The notes under the pieces are model-generated. The model was given only the letters and a program-made list of their open reading frames with translations. It made no database searches and was not told the DNA's origin. A stretch of DNA of 64,000 nt from an uncultured Bacteroidia bacterium (GTDB lineage: Bacteria; Bacteroidota; Bacteroidia; NS11-12g; UBA9320): NCBI GenBank assembly GCA_943789165.1, contig CALSTB010000002.1:62001-126000 (forward strand), written 5' to 3'. Shown here piece by piece: positions 26,049 through 35,988 of this stretch. Position numbers and translations under genes: made by a program. Positions within the stretch are counted from its first letter, which is position 1; every line of letters starts with the position of its first letter.

Positions 26049-28058
26049 TTAATTCTTTTTAGGTTCTTTCCATAACCATGGGTTTCCAACTATAAAGTCT
26101 TCTACCTTTTTATTAGTTAATCGATCCACTTCTTTATGTGCATCTTCCTGAGTTGATACAATTTTGGTGTACACGTAGTTATATCCAGCTTTAGTAACCA
26201 GTACTTTGGTGACTTCTCCGTACTTGGTCTGCAGCTTGGCTTGGTATCCTTTTACGTTTCCTTTGTTTTTGAATACGCCCACTACCATGTAGTATTCCCA
26301 TTCAGTAGAGTGGTCAACCATGTCCTTAATCTCCAACTTATTGACAGTCGCAGGATTTACCACCGCTTTTATTTCTCTTCCATTGGCGTCCACTTTAGCG
26401 CCAGCTGGAGTGTTAGGTTCGAGATCAATGGCGTTAGGCACACCATCTTTATCATCATCCATTTGATTCGGATCTTTTAAAGCAACTCCCCATTTGTCAA
26501 CCTTCATACCACGTGGTGAATCAATTTCTCTGTCGATTCCATCAGGAACTCCGTCATTATCGGTATCAATGCTTCTTCCATTTTTGTCGACCAAAGCCCC
26601 TTGAGGAGTTTCAGTTTCTAAATCTATACAGTCTGGAATACCATCACGGTCTGTGTCCTTGGCAACACCATGACCATCAACAATACAATCAGATGCATCG
26701 GCATTTTCAATACCGCCGATGTGTTTATAATGTGGCGTATTTGGCTCTAAGTCATACAAATCAGCAACACCGTCGCTATCAGCATCAAGAGCAACTCCAT
26801 TTTCATCTACTTCAGCACCTAGCGGCGTTTTCAATTGCATATCCTTACAATCCGAAACACCATCCATATCTGTATCAATGGAAACACCAAGTTTGTCTAC
26901 TGGACAACCTTTAGGTGAGTTAGGCTCACGGTCGTATAAGTTGATAACACCATCGCCGTCGTCGTCTTTGGCAACGCCAAATTCGTCAACTCCGGCACCT
27001 AATGGTGTGTTTAATTCTTGGTCTTTACAGTTTGGAACGCCGTCAATGTCTCCGTCTAACGCAACACCGAAACCATCCACTTCACAACCTTCTGGTGTAT
27101 TTGGTTGTTTGTCTAGCGCATCATACACGCCATCCTTATCAGCGTCATTTTTATTCAAGGTGCCATTGAATTTGTATCCAATTGTAATCTCGTGTGAATT
27201 CGCACTTAGTTTTTCGATTGGACCAACACTTCTTCCATAAGAATAGCTTCCAACCAATTTAGTAGCTAGAACACCACCCGCTATAAAGTTTGCACCATAA
27301 TTCGTGCGGTAACCACCACCAATCCAAGCCATGTCACCCCAATTCAACATTAAGTTGAAATCAGATTGTGCATCGATTTGATTGGCAAACCGAACCACAA
27401 CTTGTGGATCTAAGAATAATTTATCCTTTTCAAGTTGGATACGGTATCCAGCGTTGGCAACATAATGTCGCATAAATGAATACACGTAGTTGGCTTGAGA
27501 CGTTTCGTCCTGAAAACCATTTCTATTCGCAAACAATTGGTATGACGACAATCCAAACGTGAAGTTGTCATGGGTTATCGCGATTCCCGCGTTTGCATCC
27601 ACATTCGATTGGTCTTCTACATTGTTAATCAAAGTAATTTCAACTGGGTTTGTTGCGTTTACTCGGTCAAACAATATTTTGTTTTGCTCGTACCCAACAG
27701 ATAATCCGAAAGACAATTGTGTTTTATCGCTTAAAGGCAACTTATAGGCATACGTCCCGAAAATGCCTGTTTTGCCAACAATGTTAGTGACGTCATTCAT
27801 CAACATCAATCCGTAACCGAGGTTGGTGTTTCCAACCATCCCGTCGATAGTACCTACAAACGTTTCCGGCGCTCCTTCTACGTCGGCCCATTGCAATCTA
27901 TTCAACAAATAGAGATTGGCTCCTTTGTCGCCAGCATACGCTGGATTCATCAAATAATTATTGACATACATGTGGTTTACTAAAGGCGTCTGCTGAGCAG
28001 ATCCTGAAAGAGACAAACCAACTAAAACTAAAACCGTTAATGCGCTTTTTAAATTCAT
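26049..28058 (-). CDS. PorP/SprF-family T9SS protein fused to TSP3 repeats and SPOR-like domain
   Basis: PorP/SprF proteins are outer-membrane barrels needed to secrete specific T9SS cargo. The 669-residue product has a signal peptide, then residues about 22-300 with the family start QTPLVNHMYVNNYLMNPAYAG. Residues about 307-560 are acidic calcium-binding thrombospondin type 3 repeats (DKDGVYDALDKQPNTPEGCEVD and similar). The last 80 residues (WEYYMVVGVFKNKGNVKGYQ...) look like a SPOR peptidoglycan-binding domain. It follows the giant adhesin gene after 11 bases, so they form an operon and the adhesin is the likely cargo. The fusion would tie barrel to cell wall (inference). Confidence 0.85.
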   Translation of the reverse strand: MNLKSALTVLVLVGLSLSGSAQQTPLVNHMYVNNYLMNPAYAGDKGANLYLLNRLQWADVEGAPETFVGTIDGMVGNTNLGYGLMLMNDVTNIVGKTGIFGTYAYKLPLSDKTQLSFGLSVGYEQNKILFDRVNATNPVEITLINNVEDQSNVDANAGIAITHDNFTFGLSSYQLFANRNGFQDETSQANYVYSFMRHYVANAGYRIQLEKDKLFLDPQVVVRFANQIDAQSDFNLMLNWGDMAWIGGGYRTNYGANFIAGGVLATKLVGSYSYGRSVGPIEKLSANSHEITIGYKFNGTLNKNDADKDGVYDALDKQPNTPEGCEVDGFGVALDGDIDGVPNCKDQELNTPLGAGVDEFGVAKDDDGDGVINLYDREPNSPKGCPVDKLGVSIDTDMDGVSDCKDMQLKTPLGAEVDENGVALDADSDGVADLYDLEPNTPHYKHIGGIENADASDCIVDGHGVAKDTDRDGIPDCIDLETETPQGALVDKNGRSIDTDNDGVPDGIDREIDSPRGMKVDKWGVALKDPNQMDDDKDGVPNAIDLEPNTPAGAKVDANGREIKAVVNPATVNKLEIKDMVDHSTEWEYYMVVGVFKNKGNVKGYQAKLQTKYGEVTKVLVTKAGYNYVYTKIVSTQEDAHKEVDRLTNKKVEDFIVGNPWLWKEPKKN

Positions 28059-28069
28059 TGTCGTACTTA

Positions 28070-31000
28070 TTATTTGTTTCGAACTACAGTTATGGCACCT
28101 TTCATCACTTTCCCGATTTCTGGGAACTCAATCACGTAGTAATACGTTCCGTCCATTAATAAATGTCCGTTATAGTTCGTGGCTCCCCAATCATTTTTAT
28201 ATCCTTCCGATCCATATACTTCTCTTCCCCATCGATCAAATACTGTTACATGATTCACAGGGTAGTTTTCAATATTCTGAACAATCCATACATCGTTTTC
28301 TAAATTACCATCTGGGGTAATGACGTTGTTAGGAATGATTCTATAATCTTCGACTACGTTCACCCAAACAGAGTCTTTACTTGTGCAACCGTAGTAATCG
28401 GTTCCAGTGACCACAAATTCAGTGTTCTCAGTAACAGTGGCAATTGGGTTGGCGATGGTCGCGTCGTTTAACAACTCAGCAGGTCCCCATTGATAGGACA
28501 CACTTCCAATGGCATTGAGTTGTGTTCCAATACCTAAACTTACTTCTATGTCTTTACCAAGCTTTGGCTTGATTTCATCCAATACGATGTAATCAGATTC
28601 ATACGAATCCATGCAGTTGCTTCGTGTAGAAACAGTAAGTTTTACTCTATACCTTCCAGAAGTAGTGAACAACATTTCAGGATCTGATAAGGTTGAAACT
28701 TGTCCATTATCAAAGTCCCATGTGTAATCTAAATCATTCGGAGTTGAAAAGCGTGTCAAGTCCGTAAATAGCACTTTGGCGTCTTTACAACCCGTGTTTA
28801 GTGTCACGCCGTTTTTGATAGTAAATAATGCATTTGGTGTTTCTCCAATGGCAATGTCTTTAGTGATTGTCTTAGCACAACCTTTATCTGTTGTTGCTTT
28901 TAACGTTACATAAAACTTACCAGGCAATTGAAAGACTTTATCGAAAGCTTGTTCTTGCGTGGTGAACCCATCTGAGAACAACCAATCCAATTCTTTAATA
29001 CTTCCTTCAGTCACAAATGATGTACTGGTGAAACTGGCCAATTGGTTTTCACATAAATTCATTGAATTGAAACCAACTTGAGGAAGTGGATGAATGTCTA
29101 TGTCTTCAATGATTGAATAATCTGCAGCACAAATACCGTTTTGAACGAGTGCTCTGTATGAGGTTGATTTTTCAATGTTTTCATACCAGTATAAGTCACC
29201 TTGAAAACCTATTGGATTCCAATCCCCATTTTCATCTATGCTTTCCCAGTCCAGAACTTCGCCTCTATAACCGGTAAGCTCTAACACACCTTCATTGCCA
29301 CCGGCACAAACATCTCCACCACCAATTATTTGGCCAGCCATAGTTGGTTCATACACAGTATGAAGTATTGCATTGCTGTTATCTGAAGCACACACACCAC
29401 TAATCACATTAACGCGGTAGTATCGTGTTTCTCCGTTGTTTTCAATTTTAAGTTTGTCAGACGTTTCAGATAGATCCGTCCATGGACCAAATGCACTCAA
29501 ACTGGTCTGCCATTTATGTACATCACCAGTGTAGTCATGTAATACAAATTCTGAAAATCCTATTCCCTTACAAGCTTCTATATCGCCGCTCAATGTACCA
29601 CCAACAGATACTTTAGAAACCCTTACAAAAACGGATTCAGACGTATCAGCTTCACAATAGTTATTTTTAACAATTGTTCTGTATTCTAATGGCTCCGTGA
29701 TGTTGTAGAACGTTTGTCTATCTCCCGTATTTTGGGCAGAGACCCATTGGTCTGTAATTCGATCATATCTCTCCCAATCGATAATATCACCCGTATATTT
29801 CGTTAATTGTATGGTCCCAAAATTAACCCTTTGGCATACTTCGGATTGATCAGATATAAGCGTTCCAGCTTTTGATTTTTCAGATACATCGATCTTGACA
29901 ATCTGACTAGTTGCATCGTTACATACTCCGTTTCTCACAACAGCTCGGTATTGAGTTGATGTACTTAAGTTTTTATAATAATAGGTAGTTGAGTTGGTCA
30001 CGACTTTATTCCAAGTGGCACCTTCAGTTTCAGATTCTTCCCAATACAATACGTCGCCAGTCAAATCTTTCAACTCCAATATACCCTGATTGATTTCATC
30101 ACACCACTGCGCATTCCCATAGATGTTACCCGGATTTGACTTCTTCGACACTTCGACGATACCTACCTGTGAAGTATCTGATGAGCAAACGCCGTTTTTA
30201 ACAATGGCTCTTAAATATAAGTTGTTCGAAATGTTCTGCACTTCAAACGTAGTAGTTGTAATGTTTTCATCCGACCATGTTCCATTGGCCGAAGTAGCAG
30301 ATTGCCATTTTACTACGCTACCTGTAGTTCCAGTGATTTTGATGATTCCAAAATTAGTGCCCTCACACAGCTCTAGATTCTTAACAATTGATCCGGCGCT
30401 ACTCAATTCAGTAGCTTCCAATGATTTGGCTTGTGAGTATACCAAGGCACACGTACCGCTTTTCACTTTCGTTCTATAATAGGTAGTTGCCGTTAAATTT
30501 GAGATATCAAGTGTAGACTTATCTGAACCTGATACGCTCGTCCATGGTGCATATCCATTGGTAGACGTTTGCCATTCTACCACTTTCCCAACCAATGCTG
30601 TCGCATTTAAAGTGGTTGTATTAGTGCCTTTACATACTGCATCTATACCTGAAATATAACCTGCGTCTGAACTTGGGTTAACATCTACCACTGCCAACGA
30701 TGACGTATCTGATTTACAGTTGCTGTTTGACACAATTGCTCTGTATGACGTTGTATCCGCAAGGTTGTACCAATCGTAAGTCGATTTTGTATTGTAGATA
30801 TCAGACCAATTTCCCGAATTCGTTTTTGACTGCCATTTTAGAATGTTGCCAGATATCCCAGTCAATGTTAAACGACCACTATTAGCTGTTTCACAAACTT
30901 CTTTCGCACCAGTGATACTGCCGGCATTAGATTTAGAAAGCACTGTGATTGTTGCAGTTCCTGAAACTTCAACGTTGCAAGCACCGCTTTGAACAACGAC

Positions 31001-32929
31001 TCTATAGACAATTGAGTTGGTTAAATCTTTATAGGCTAGACTGTCATTTGTATTGCTTATGCCTGTCCATAGGCTTGAGTCAGGACTAGACATTTCCCAT
31101 CTTAGGATGTCTCCCACGTTACCGTTTAAGACAACGTAACCGCTGTTTCCTTCTGGACAAACATTCGTGGTTCCAGAAACAGATCCTCCAACAGTTGTTT
31201 TGTCAACTGTTATTTTGGCTGGATCAGAATAGGCGATGTTACAATTTCCGTTTTGTACAACAGCTCTATAATATGTCGTTTGAGATAAGTTGGTGTAAGA
31301 CTGCGTTCTTCCTTTGTTAACGATGTTGTTCCAAACATTCCCGTTTAAGCTGTACTCCCATTTGATGATGTTTCCTACATATCCAGAAACGATGACTGTT
31401 CCGGCGTTTGTGCCAGCACATACTTGGGTTGCTCCAGATACGGAACCACCTTGTGATGGCGGAGTAACTGTAATGGTCGCAACAGATGAACTATCGATAG
31501 AACAATTGCCGTTTCCAACGATTGCTCTAAAATAAGTGGTACGTAATAAGTTCGAATACGTTTGATTCAATCCAGTGTTGGCAATTTGCTTCCAAGGTCC
31601 TGATGGACTAGCTGCAGAATCCCAACGCACAACGTTGCCAGTATGACCACTTAAAGAAATGACGCCAGTATTGGAACCATAACAAACCGTTTGGGTTCCA
31701 CTAACACTACCACCCACTGCTTTGGGTGAAATGTTTACGTTTACAGAAGTTGATTTACTTGCACAACCCGATGGCATTTCGACTGTTAGATCGTACCTAC
31801 CAGCATCAGACGTAGAAACACCCGTAATTTGAGGGTTTTGCAAATTGGAAGAGAAGCTATTAGGCCCAGTCCACTTATACTTTGCACCAACTACTTTGTT
31901 GACTGTTAATTCCAAATCTCCGCCTGCACATAAAGGTGAAACGTATGACGCAGACAAAGTAAAATTCATGTTTTGCTCTGAGCCTAGAGATATACTAGGT
32001 TCTATAGCCGCATATTTTCTTATGCGAATGTGGTCTATTTCTAAAGTTCCGTAACTACCCGTATTGGCAATGACCAATTTAGATTGGTTGGTCATAGCAT
32101 AGGTAGTATTTGTTGAGTTTAATGTTTGACCTGCCCATGTCGCAGTTTGATCAAATCCACTCCAAACGAATGTCCAGTCACCAGTTATCCCTGTTGTATT
32201 GGTAGATCCGTAGCTTGTAGTAGAAAGGCAAGAAGATCCAAAAGTCATTGTGTTTAACTGCATGGAAGATCCGTCGTGAACCATACCATACCCTTGATTA
32301 CTATTGTTCAACTGACCAATGATGGCCGTTCCTCCGGATGAAACAATACTGGATGCTTCAACGATAATAGGTCCGTCGATTGCGGTTTTGGTTTGAATAC
32401 TCGCCGTACTTGAATTGGATGTTAGTTTTAATTTTCCTCCAGACAAGGCAATGCTGCCGGTTCCACAGGTATTCCAAACAGAGCTACTTAACGTTGACCC
32501 ATTAAATTCTTCAACCAATTGAAAAGTTGCGTTGGCGTTGCTTTTAGGTGATGCTGTCGAATTACCATAATATAGGTATATAGTATCGGTAGAGTAATTT
32601 GATATCGAGTCGGCTCTAACCCAAATGGTAGTCGCCGATGAATTGATAGTACCATCCTTAATCCAATAGTTTAATTCATTCCCCTTAGAATCAAGAAATC
32701 GAATGTCTTGTCCTAATGAACGCATCTTACCTGTTGAAATTAACGCTAACGTATTCACGATTACTTTCATTTCATAATTTACCAGCTTAGCACTTTTGCT
32801 GTTGTCTACAGCAATTGGCAATCGATACGTAAATCCTGAATAACATGGCTGTGCGGAAACCTTCGTATTAGAAGTGAATAACACGGAGAACAAAGCCACT
32901 ACTACAAAGCCTAGTCTACATTTTTTCAT
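28070..32929 (-). CDS. giant repeat adhesin with gliding-motility C-terminal domain (T9SS type B)
   Basis: The 1619-residue surface protein has a signal peptide (LGFVVVALFSVLFTSNTKVSA) and a DUF2341-like start (CYSGFTYRLPIAVDN). A jelly-roll segment is followed by one Ig-like unit and about ten tandem repeats of roughly 80 residues, each with a G-S-V-S-G/VC start, a LKW or RWE core and YRAVV-NG-C end. Two PKD-like units follow (ELDWLFSDGF, YTWDFDNGQ). The last 90 residues are the CHU_C type B sorting domain (ITPDGNLENDVW, VTVFDRWGREVY, LMDGTYYYVI). The upstream start at 32962 adds 11 residues before the signal, so I prefer 32929. T9SS should display it on the surface. Confidence 0.9.
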   Translation of the reverse strand: MKKCRLGFVVVALFSVLFTSNTKVSAQPCYSGFTYRLPIAVDNSKSAKLVNYEMKVIVNTLALISTGKMRSLGQDIRFLDSKGNELNYWIKDGTINSSATTIWVRADSISNYSTDTIYLYYGNSTASPKSNANATFQLVEEFNGSTLSSSVWNTCGTGSIALSGGKLKLTSNSSTASIQTKTAIDGPIIVEASSIVSSGGTAIIGQLNNSNQGYGMVHDGSSMQLNTMTFGSSCLSTTSYGSTNTTGITGDWTFVWSGFDQTATWAGQTLNSTNTTYAMTNQSKLVIANTGSYGTLEIDHIRIRKYAAIEPSISLGSEQNMNFTLSASYVSPLCAGGDLELTVNKVVGAKYKWTGPNSFSSNLQNPQITGVSTSDAGRYDLTVEMPSGCASKSTSVNVNISPKAVGGSVSGTQTVCYGSNTGVISLSGHTGNVVRWDSAASPSGPWKQIANTGLNQTYSNLLRTTYFRAIVGNGNCSIDSSSVATITVTPPSQGGSVSGATQVCAGTNAGTVIVSGYVGNIIKWEYSLNGNVWNNIVNKGRTQSYTNLSQTTYYRAVVQNGNCNIAYSDPAKITVDKTTVGGSVSGTTNVCPEGNSGYVVLNGNVGDILRWEMSSPDSSLWTGISNTNDSLAYKDLTNSIVYRVVVQSGACNVEVSGTATITVLSKSNAGSITGAKEVCETANSGRLTLTGISGNILKWQSKTNSGNWSDIYNTKSTYDWYNLADTTSYRAIVSNSNCKSDTSSLAVVDVNPSSDAGYISGIDAVCKGTNTTTLNATALVGKVVEWQTSTNGYAPWTSVSGSDKSTLDISNLTATTYYRTKVKSGTCALVYSQAKSLEATELSSAGSIVKNLELCEGTNFGIIKITGTTGSVVKWQSATSANGTWSDENITTTTFEVQNISNNLYLRAIVKNGVCSSDTSQVGIVEVSKKSNPGNIYGNAQWCDEINQGILELKDLTGDVLYWEESETEGATWNKVVTNSTTYYYKNLSTSTQYRAVVRNGVCNDATSQIVKIDVSEKSKAGTLISDQSEVCQRVNFGTIQLTKYTGDIIDWERYDRITDQWVSAQNTGDRQTFYNITEPLEYRTIVKNNYCEADTSESVFVRVSKVSVGGTLSGDIEACKGIGFSEFVLHDYTGDVHKWQTSLSAFGPWTDLSETSDKLKIENNGETRYYRVNVISGVCASDNSNAILHTVYEPTMAGQIIGGGDVCAGGNEGVLELTGYRGEVLDWESIDENGDWNPIGFQGDLYWYENIEKSTSYRALVQNGICAADYSIIEDIDIHPLPQVGFNSMNLCENQLASFTSTSFVTEGSIKELDWLFSDGFTTQEQAFDKVFQLPGKFYVTLKATTDKGCAKTITKDIAIGETPNALFTIKNGVTLNTGCKDAKVLFTDLTRFSTPNDLDYTWDFDNGQVSTLSDPEMLFTTSGRYRVKLTVSTRSNCMDSYESDYIVLDEIKPKLGKDIEVSLGIGTQLNAIGSVSYQWGPAELLNDATIANPIATVTENTEFVVTGTDYYGCTSKDSVWVNVVEDYRIIPNNVITPDGNLENDVWIVQNIENYPVNHVTVFDRWGREVYGSEGYKNDWGATNYNGHLLMDGTYYYVIEFPEIGKVMKGAITVVRNK

Positions 32930-33212
32930 AAACCTGTTTTTAATAAATTGTACAGTTGTCATCCCTAATGGGCATTACAACACGGTACAAACAAAGAGGT
33001 AAAAACGTGGGAGTCGAAATTCGAAACTTGTGAAAACCAAGCAATTAGGAAGGCAAACCGATCATATTTGACCAATCCGCAAATAAGATGTCTGCACAAC
33101 TCGTTTTTAAACAGACTGATAAACAGATACTTACAAAATGAATTAACGCTTAATCACCTATGTGTTAAGAAAAACAAACAAAAAATTTAAAGGTGTTATT
33201 AAGAAACTCGAA
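32930..33212. other. intergenic, adhesin promoter region
   Basis: These 283 bases lie between the protease stop and the adhesin start. They must contain the adhesin operon promoter, but no clean TAnnTTTG box is visible. I see no gene and no strong hairpin. Confidence 0.5.
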
Positions 33213-34547
33213 TCACTCCTGTAGAATAACGAATGGAGAGGATCCTGAATGACTTATGGCGCCATCTTTGGTTGAAACACCTATATAATAGATACCATTT
33301 GCAACGCCGAACAAATCAAATTCAACAACATAATCAGATTTGTAACGAGTCACAGTGCGCACATCCCTATGCAACATATCGTAAAGCGTAATTGTAATTT
33401 CCTCATCAAAGATTTCATCAGAGAAATACTTTAAATTTCCTGTTACTGGGTTTGGATACAAATTGTCCTTCTCAATTTCTGGAACAGGTTTATACACCAC
33501 TTCTGTTTCTCCCAAACCGGGTCTAAGATTCACCAAATTCCAACGCATCACTCCCACTTGTTCTTTGGTAAACATGTTTGCGCATTCGTCGCTACCATAA
33601 TCCATGTAGTTCTCTACTTGATCTGGAAGGTTGTCAGTATTACAGGTATTTGCTCCAATAGGACAGCCTCGTGAGGCAGCAACTGCATTGGGTGTGTCGT
33701 CAATATAATCATCGACCGAGCATCCATTAAATCTTGCGTCTCCCCAAACATGTCTAAGTCCTAAGAAATGACCAATCTCATGAACGGCTGTTTTTTCGTT
33801 GGTATAGATTGTCGGGTCCAGATTTGCAGGATTGTTAGGTCCCACTATTTCATAATGCAACACAACGCCTTGTTTGCTTTCTGAAGTGAATGACGTTGTA
33901 TTTTGCCAGAACTCAGCGCCCGTCGGAGGAAAGGCATAACCAAACAAACCCAATTGCCCGGTGGTATAATCTAAGTTACATACCCAAATGTTGAGGTATT
34001 TTTTGGTATCCCATGAATCAACACCGCCTCTAATGGATTCTTTGACAAAGTCGTATGTGGTTGCGCGGTTGTTTGTGTTAAAAGTGGTAACCGTTGTTTG
34101 TTTTCTTGTGATGCCTGACGTAACATTTCCAAACGGATCGACCTTCGCCAACTCAAAACGAATTCGGGCACTGCCCGCCACCGGTTTGAATATCTCGCGA
34201 GTCTTTGACGTATCTGCGTTTTGACGGTTGAAAGCATCATTCAATACCTTGACTTGTTCTTGAATATGGATATCATCAATGTTTTGATCTGGCGTTTGCC
34301 AAACCACATGAAAAACCAATTGTATCACATACGTGGTATCAATTGGAAATAGCTTGCCATGTTTTTGTTCTTGGGCTTTTGACGCCTCTACACTGTGCAG
34401 ATAAATGTCGTCTATGTGCTGCTTAAGACCTGGATATTGTTGATCCAAAGCGTCTATGTAATCCACAGTTTTACAGGGTTCGAATTCTTGACCCATACCG
34501 AACTCGGCAAAAAGTATGGTTAAGACAGTGAGAACGGCGATTCGCAT
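33213..34547 (-). CDS. pappalysin-like zinc metalloprotease with T9SS sorting tail
   Basis: The 444-residue secreted protease (peptidase family M43) has a signal peptide (MRIAVLTVLTILFAEFGMGQ), the extended zinc motif HEIGHFLGLRH near residue 255, and a downstream methionine turn VENYMDYGSDEC. The last 80 residues are a T9SS type A sorting domain (DNLYPNPVTG ... GVANGIYYIGVSTKDG). The open frame starts nine codons upstream, but the second ATG gives the better signal. M43 proteases in Bacteroidota are usually secreted by T9SS. It converges with nothing and sits next to the adhesin operon. Confidence 0.9.
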   Translation of the reverse strand: MRIAVLTVLTILFAEFGMGQEFEPCKTVDYIDALDQQYPGLKQHIDDIYLHSVEASKAQEQKHGKLFPIDTTYVIQLVFHVVWQTPDQNIDDIHIQEQVKVLNDAFNRQNADTSKTREIFKPVAGSARIRFELAKVDPFGNVTSGITRKQTTVTTFNTNNRATTYDFVKESIRGGVDSWDTKKYLNIWVCNLDYTTGQLGLFGYAFPPTGAEFWQNTTSFTSESKQGVVLHYEIVGPNNPANLDPTIYTNEKTAVHEIGHFLGLRHVWGDARFNGCSVDDYIDDTPNAVAASRGCPIGANTCNTDNLPDQVENYMDYGSDECANMFTKEQVGVMRWNLVNLRPGLGETEVVYKPVPEIEKDNLYPNPVTGNLKYFSDEIFDEEITITLYDMLHRDVRTVTRYKSDYVVEFDLFGVANGIYYIGVSTKDGAISHSGSSPFVILQE

Positions 34548-34592
34548 GTTGCCAAAGATAAGTTTAAATCGCAAATTCGAATATGAGTTTTA

Positions 34593-35378
34593 CTAGTTTC
34601 CTGTAAAACTTGGTTTGCGTTTTTCGTTAAACGCAGTCACACCTTCTTTATAGTCTGAAGAGTTCCCAGCAATTTCCTGACAGCATGCTTCGTATTCTAA
34701 CATTTCGTTGAGATCGGAATGGAATGATTTGTTGATCATTTGCTTCATTAATGCCACAGCTTTGGTCGGTGCATTTTCATAATATGCGGCAATCTCAGCT
34801 GTTGCTGAATCCAATTTGTCAGCAGCAACTACCTTATTAATGATTCCCCACTCTAACGCCTGATCTGCTTTTACTTTACTCCCCATCGTAGCCATTTCGA
34901 AAGCACGGGCGCTACCTACCAAACGTGGTAAAAAATAACTTGAACCAGAATCCAACACCAATCCTACGTTGATAAACACTTCTATAAAACTCGCGTATTC
35001 CGAGGCAATGACATAATCACACGCCAAGGCCAACGAACATCCTGCACCTGCTGCAACGCCGTTAATTTTACCAATAATTGGTTTCGGCATAGACCGCATG
35101 GCCTTAATAATTGGATTGTATCTTTTGTCTAGTGAGTCACGCAATGACCTGTTTTTTGCACCTGCAATTGCCTTCAAATCTTGACCGCTACAAAAGGCCT
35201 TCCCGGCTCCTGTCAAAACGATTACGCGTACTTGTTTGTCTCGCTTGGCTTGTTTGAGCGCATCTTGAAGTTCGTAACTTTGATCGTCGTTAAACGCATT
35301 AAACACATCTGGCCTGTTCAACATGATGGTAGCAACACCACCTTCTACCGTATACTGTATACAACTAAATCCTTCCAT
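34593..35378 (-). CDS. enoyl-CoA hydratase/isomerase, PaaG-like
   Basis: The 261-residue crotonase-fold enzyme has VATIMLNRPDVFNAF, the oxyanion-hole segment AFCSGQDLKAIAG, and the second loop KINGVAAGAGCSLALACD. The motif LVLDSGSSYFLPRLVG, with Asp in place of the usual Glu pair, is typical of PaaG-type 1,2-epoxyphenylacetyl-CoA isomerases. The exact substrate cannot be fixed without other paa genes, which are absent here. The ATG at 35378 overlaps the upstream gene by 14 bases; an earlier ATG at 35456 would add a spurious hydrophobic lead. Confidence 0.85.
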   Translation of the reverse strand: MEGFSCIQYTVEGGVATIMLNRPDVFNAFNDDQSYELQDALKQAKRDKQVRVIVLTGAGKAFCSGQDLKAIAGAKNRSLRDSLDKRYNPIIKAMRSMPKPIIGKINGVAAGAGCSLALACDYVIASEYASFIEVFINVGLVLDSGSSYFLPRLVGSARAFEMATMGSKVKADQALEWGIINKVVAADKLDSATAEIAAYYENAPTKAVALMKQMINKSFHSDLNEMLEYEACCQEIAGNSSDYKEGVTAFNEKRKPSFTGN

Positions 35379-35988
35379 CGAAAAATAAATAAACCGCAAT
35401 ATTGCATAATAAACCGGTAATAAACCCAAGATACACTTCCTGCTTTGTATGTGCATTCAACGTTAATCGAGCGCTTGCTACCAAACCGGTAATCAGCAAA
35501 ACTGCTAAAATCAAAAATATAAACATGGGACTTTTCTTCGCCCCCAAAACTGCTACTAATACCAATAAACCTGCCCAACCGAACACATGAAAGCTTACTT
35601 TCTTAAACGAAGAGAGCATTGCCAAAACGCCGGAACTCATACATAACGCCAGCACAAATAATCGTAGAAATGAATGAAAGAAGTAATTCCCAAGGAACCA
35701 AAACTCCAAACCGTACACCAGGCATAAAACCCATGCAGCAATTCGTCTTTCGGGCAAACTGATTTCGGACAATTTCTTTACCGAATATTTCTGCAAGGTA
35801 AACATCACCCAAAAAAGTGGGAGAATAGATAGAAGTACACAGTACATAGAAAGAAGGAATACTTCATTTTGCGCATTCATTTTTGACGCCACAACGAGAT
35901 GCAGATTTGCAATCGCAAAAATGCCATAGATGGGCACAAAAATGGGATGAAAAATGAGTGAAATTATTTTGGCTAATCGACGTGTCAC
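35365..35988 (-). CDS. PAP2-like membrane protein (degenerate phosphatase motif)
   Basis: The 207-residue protein has about six membrane segments. The last third carries ASARLTLNAHTKQEVYLGFITG, which lines up with the third PAP2 phosphatase motif (SRxxxxxHxxxDVxxG), and VSFHVFGWAG fits the second (PSGH-like) poorly. Since the usual KxxxxxxRP first motif is not obvious, catalytic activity is doubtful. PAP2 enzymes remove phosphate from lipids such as undecaprenyl pyrophosphate. The gene overlaps rpoN by four bases and the enoyl-CoA hydratase gene by 14. Confidence 0.65.
   Translation of the reverse strand: MTRRLAKIISLIFHPIFVPIYGIFAIANLHLVVASKMNAQNEVFLLSMYCVLLSILPLFWVMFTLQKYSVKKLSEISLPERRIAAWVLCLVYGLEFWFLGNYFFHSFLRLFVLALCMSSGVLAMLSSFKKVSFHVFGWAGLLVLVAVLGAKKSPMFIFLILAVLLITGLVASARLTLNAHTKQEVYLGFITGLLCNIAVYLFFDGRI

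Noticed and set aside
28090..31760. CRISPR array suggested by regular spacing of repeats
   Set aside because: The repeats are about 240 bases and translate into Ig-like protein repeats of the adhesin.
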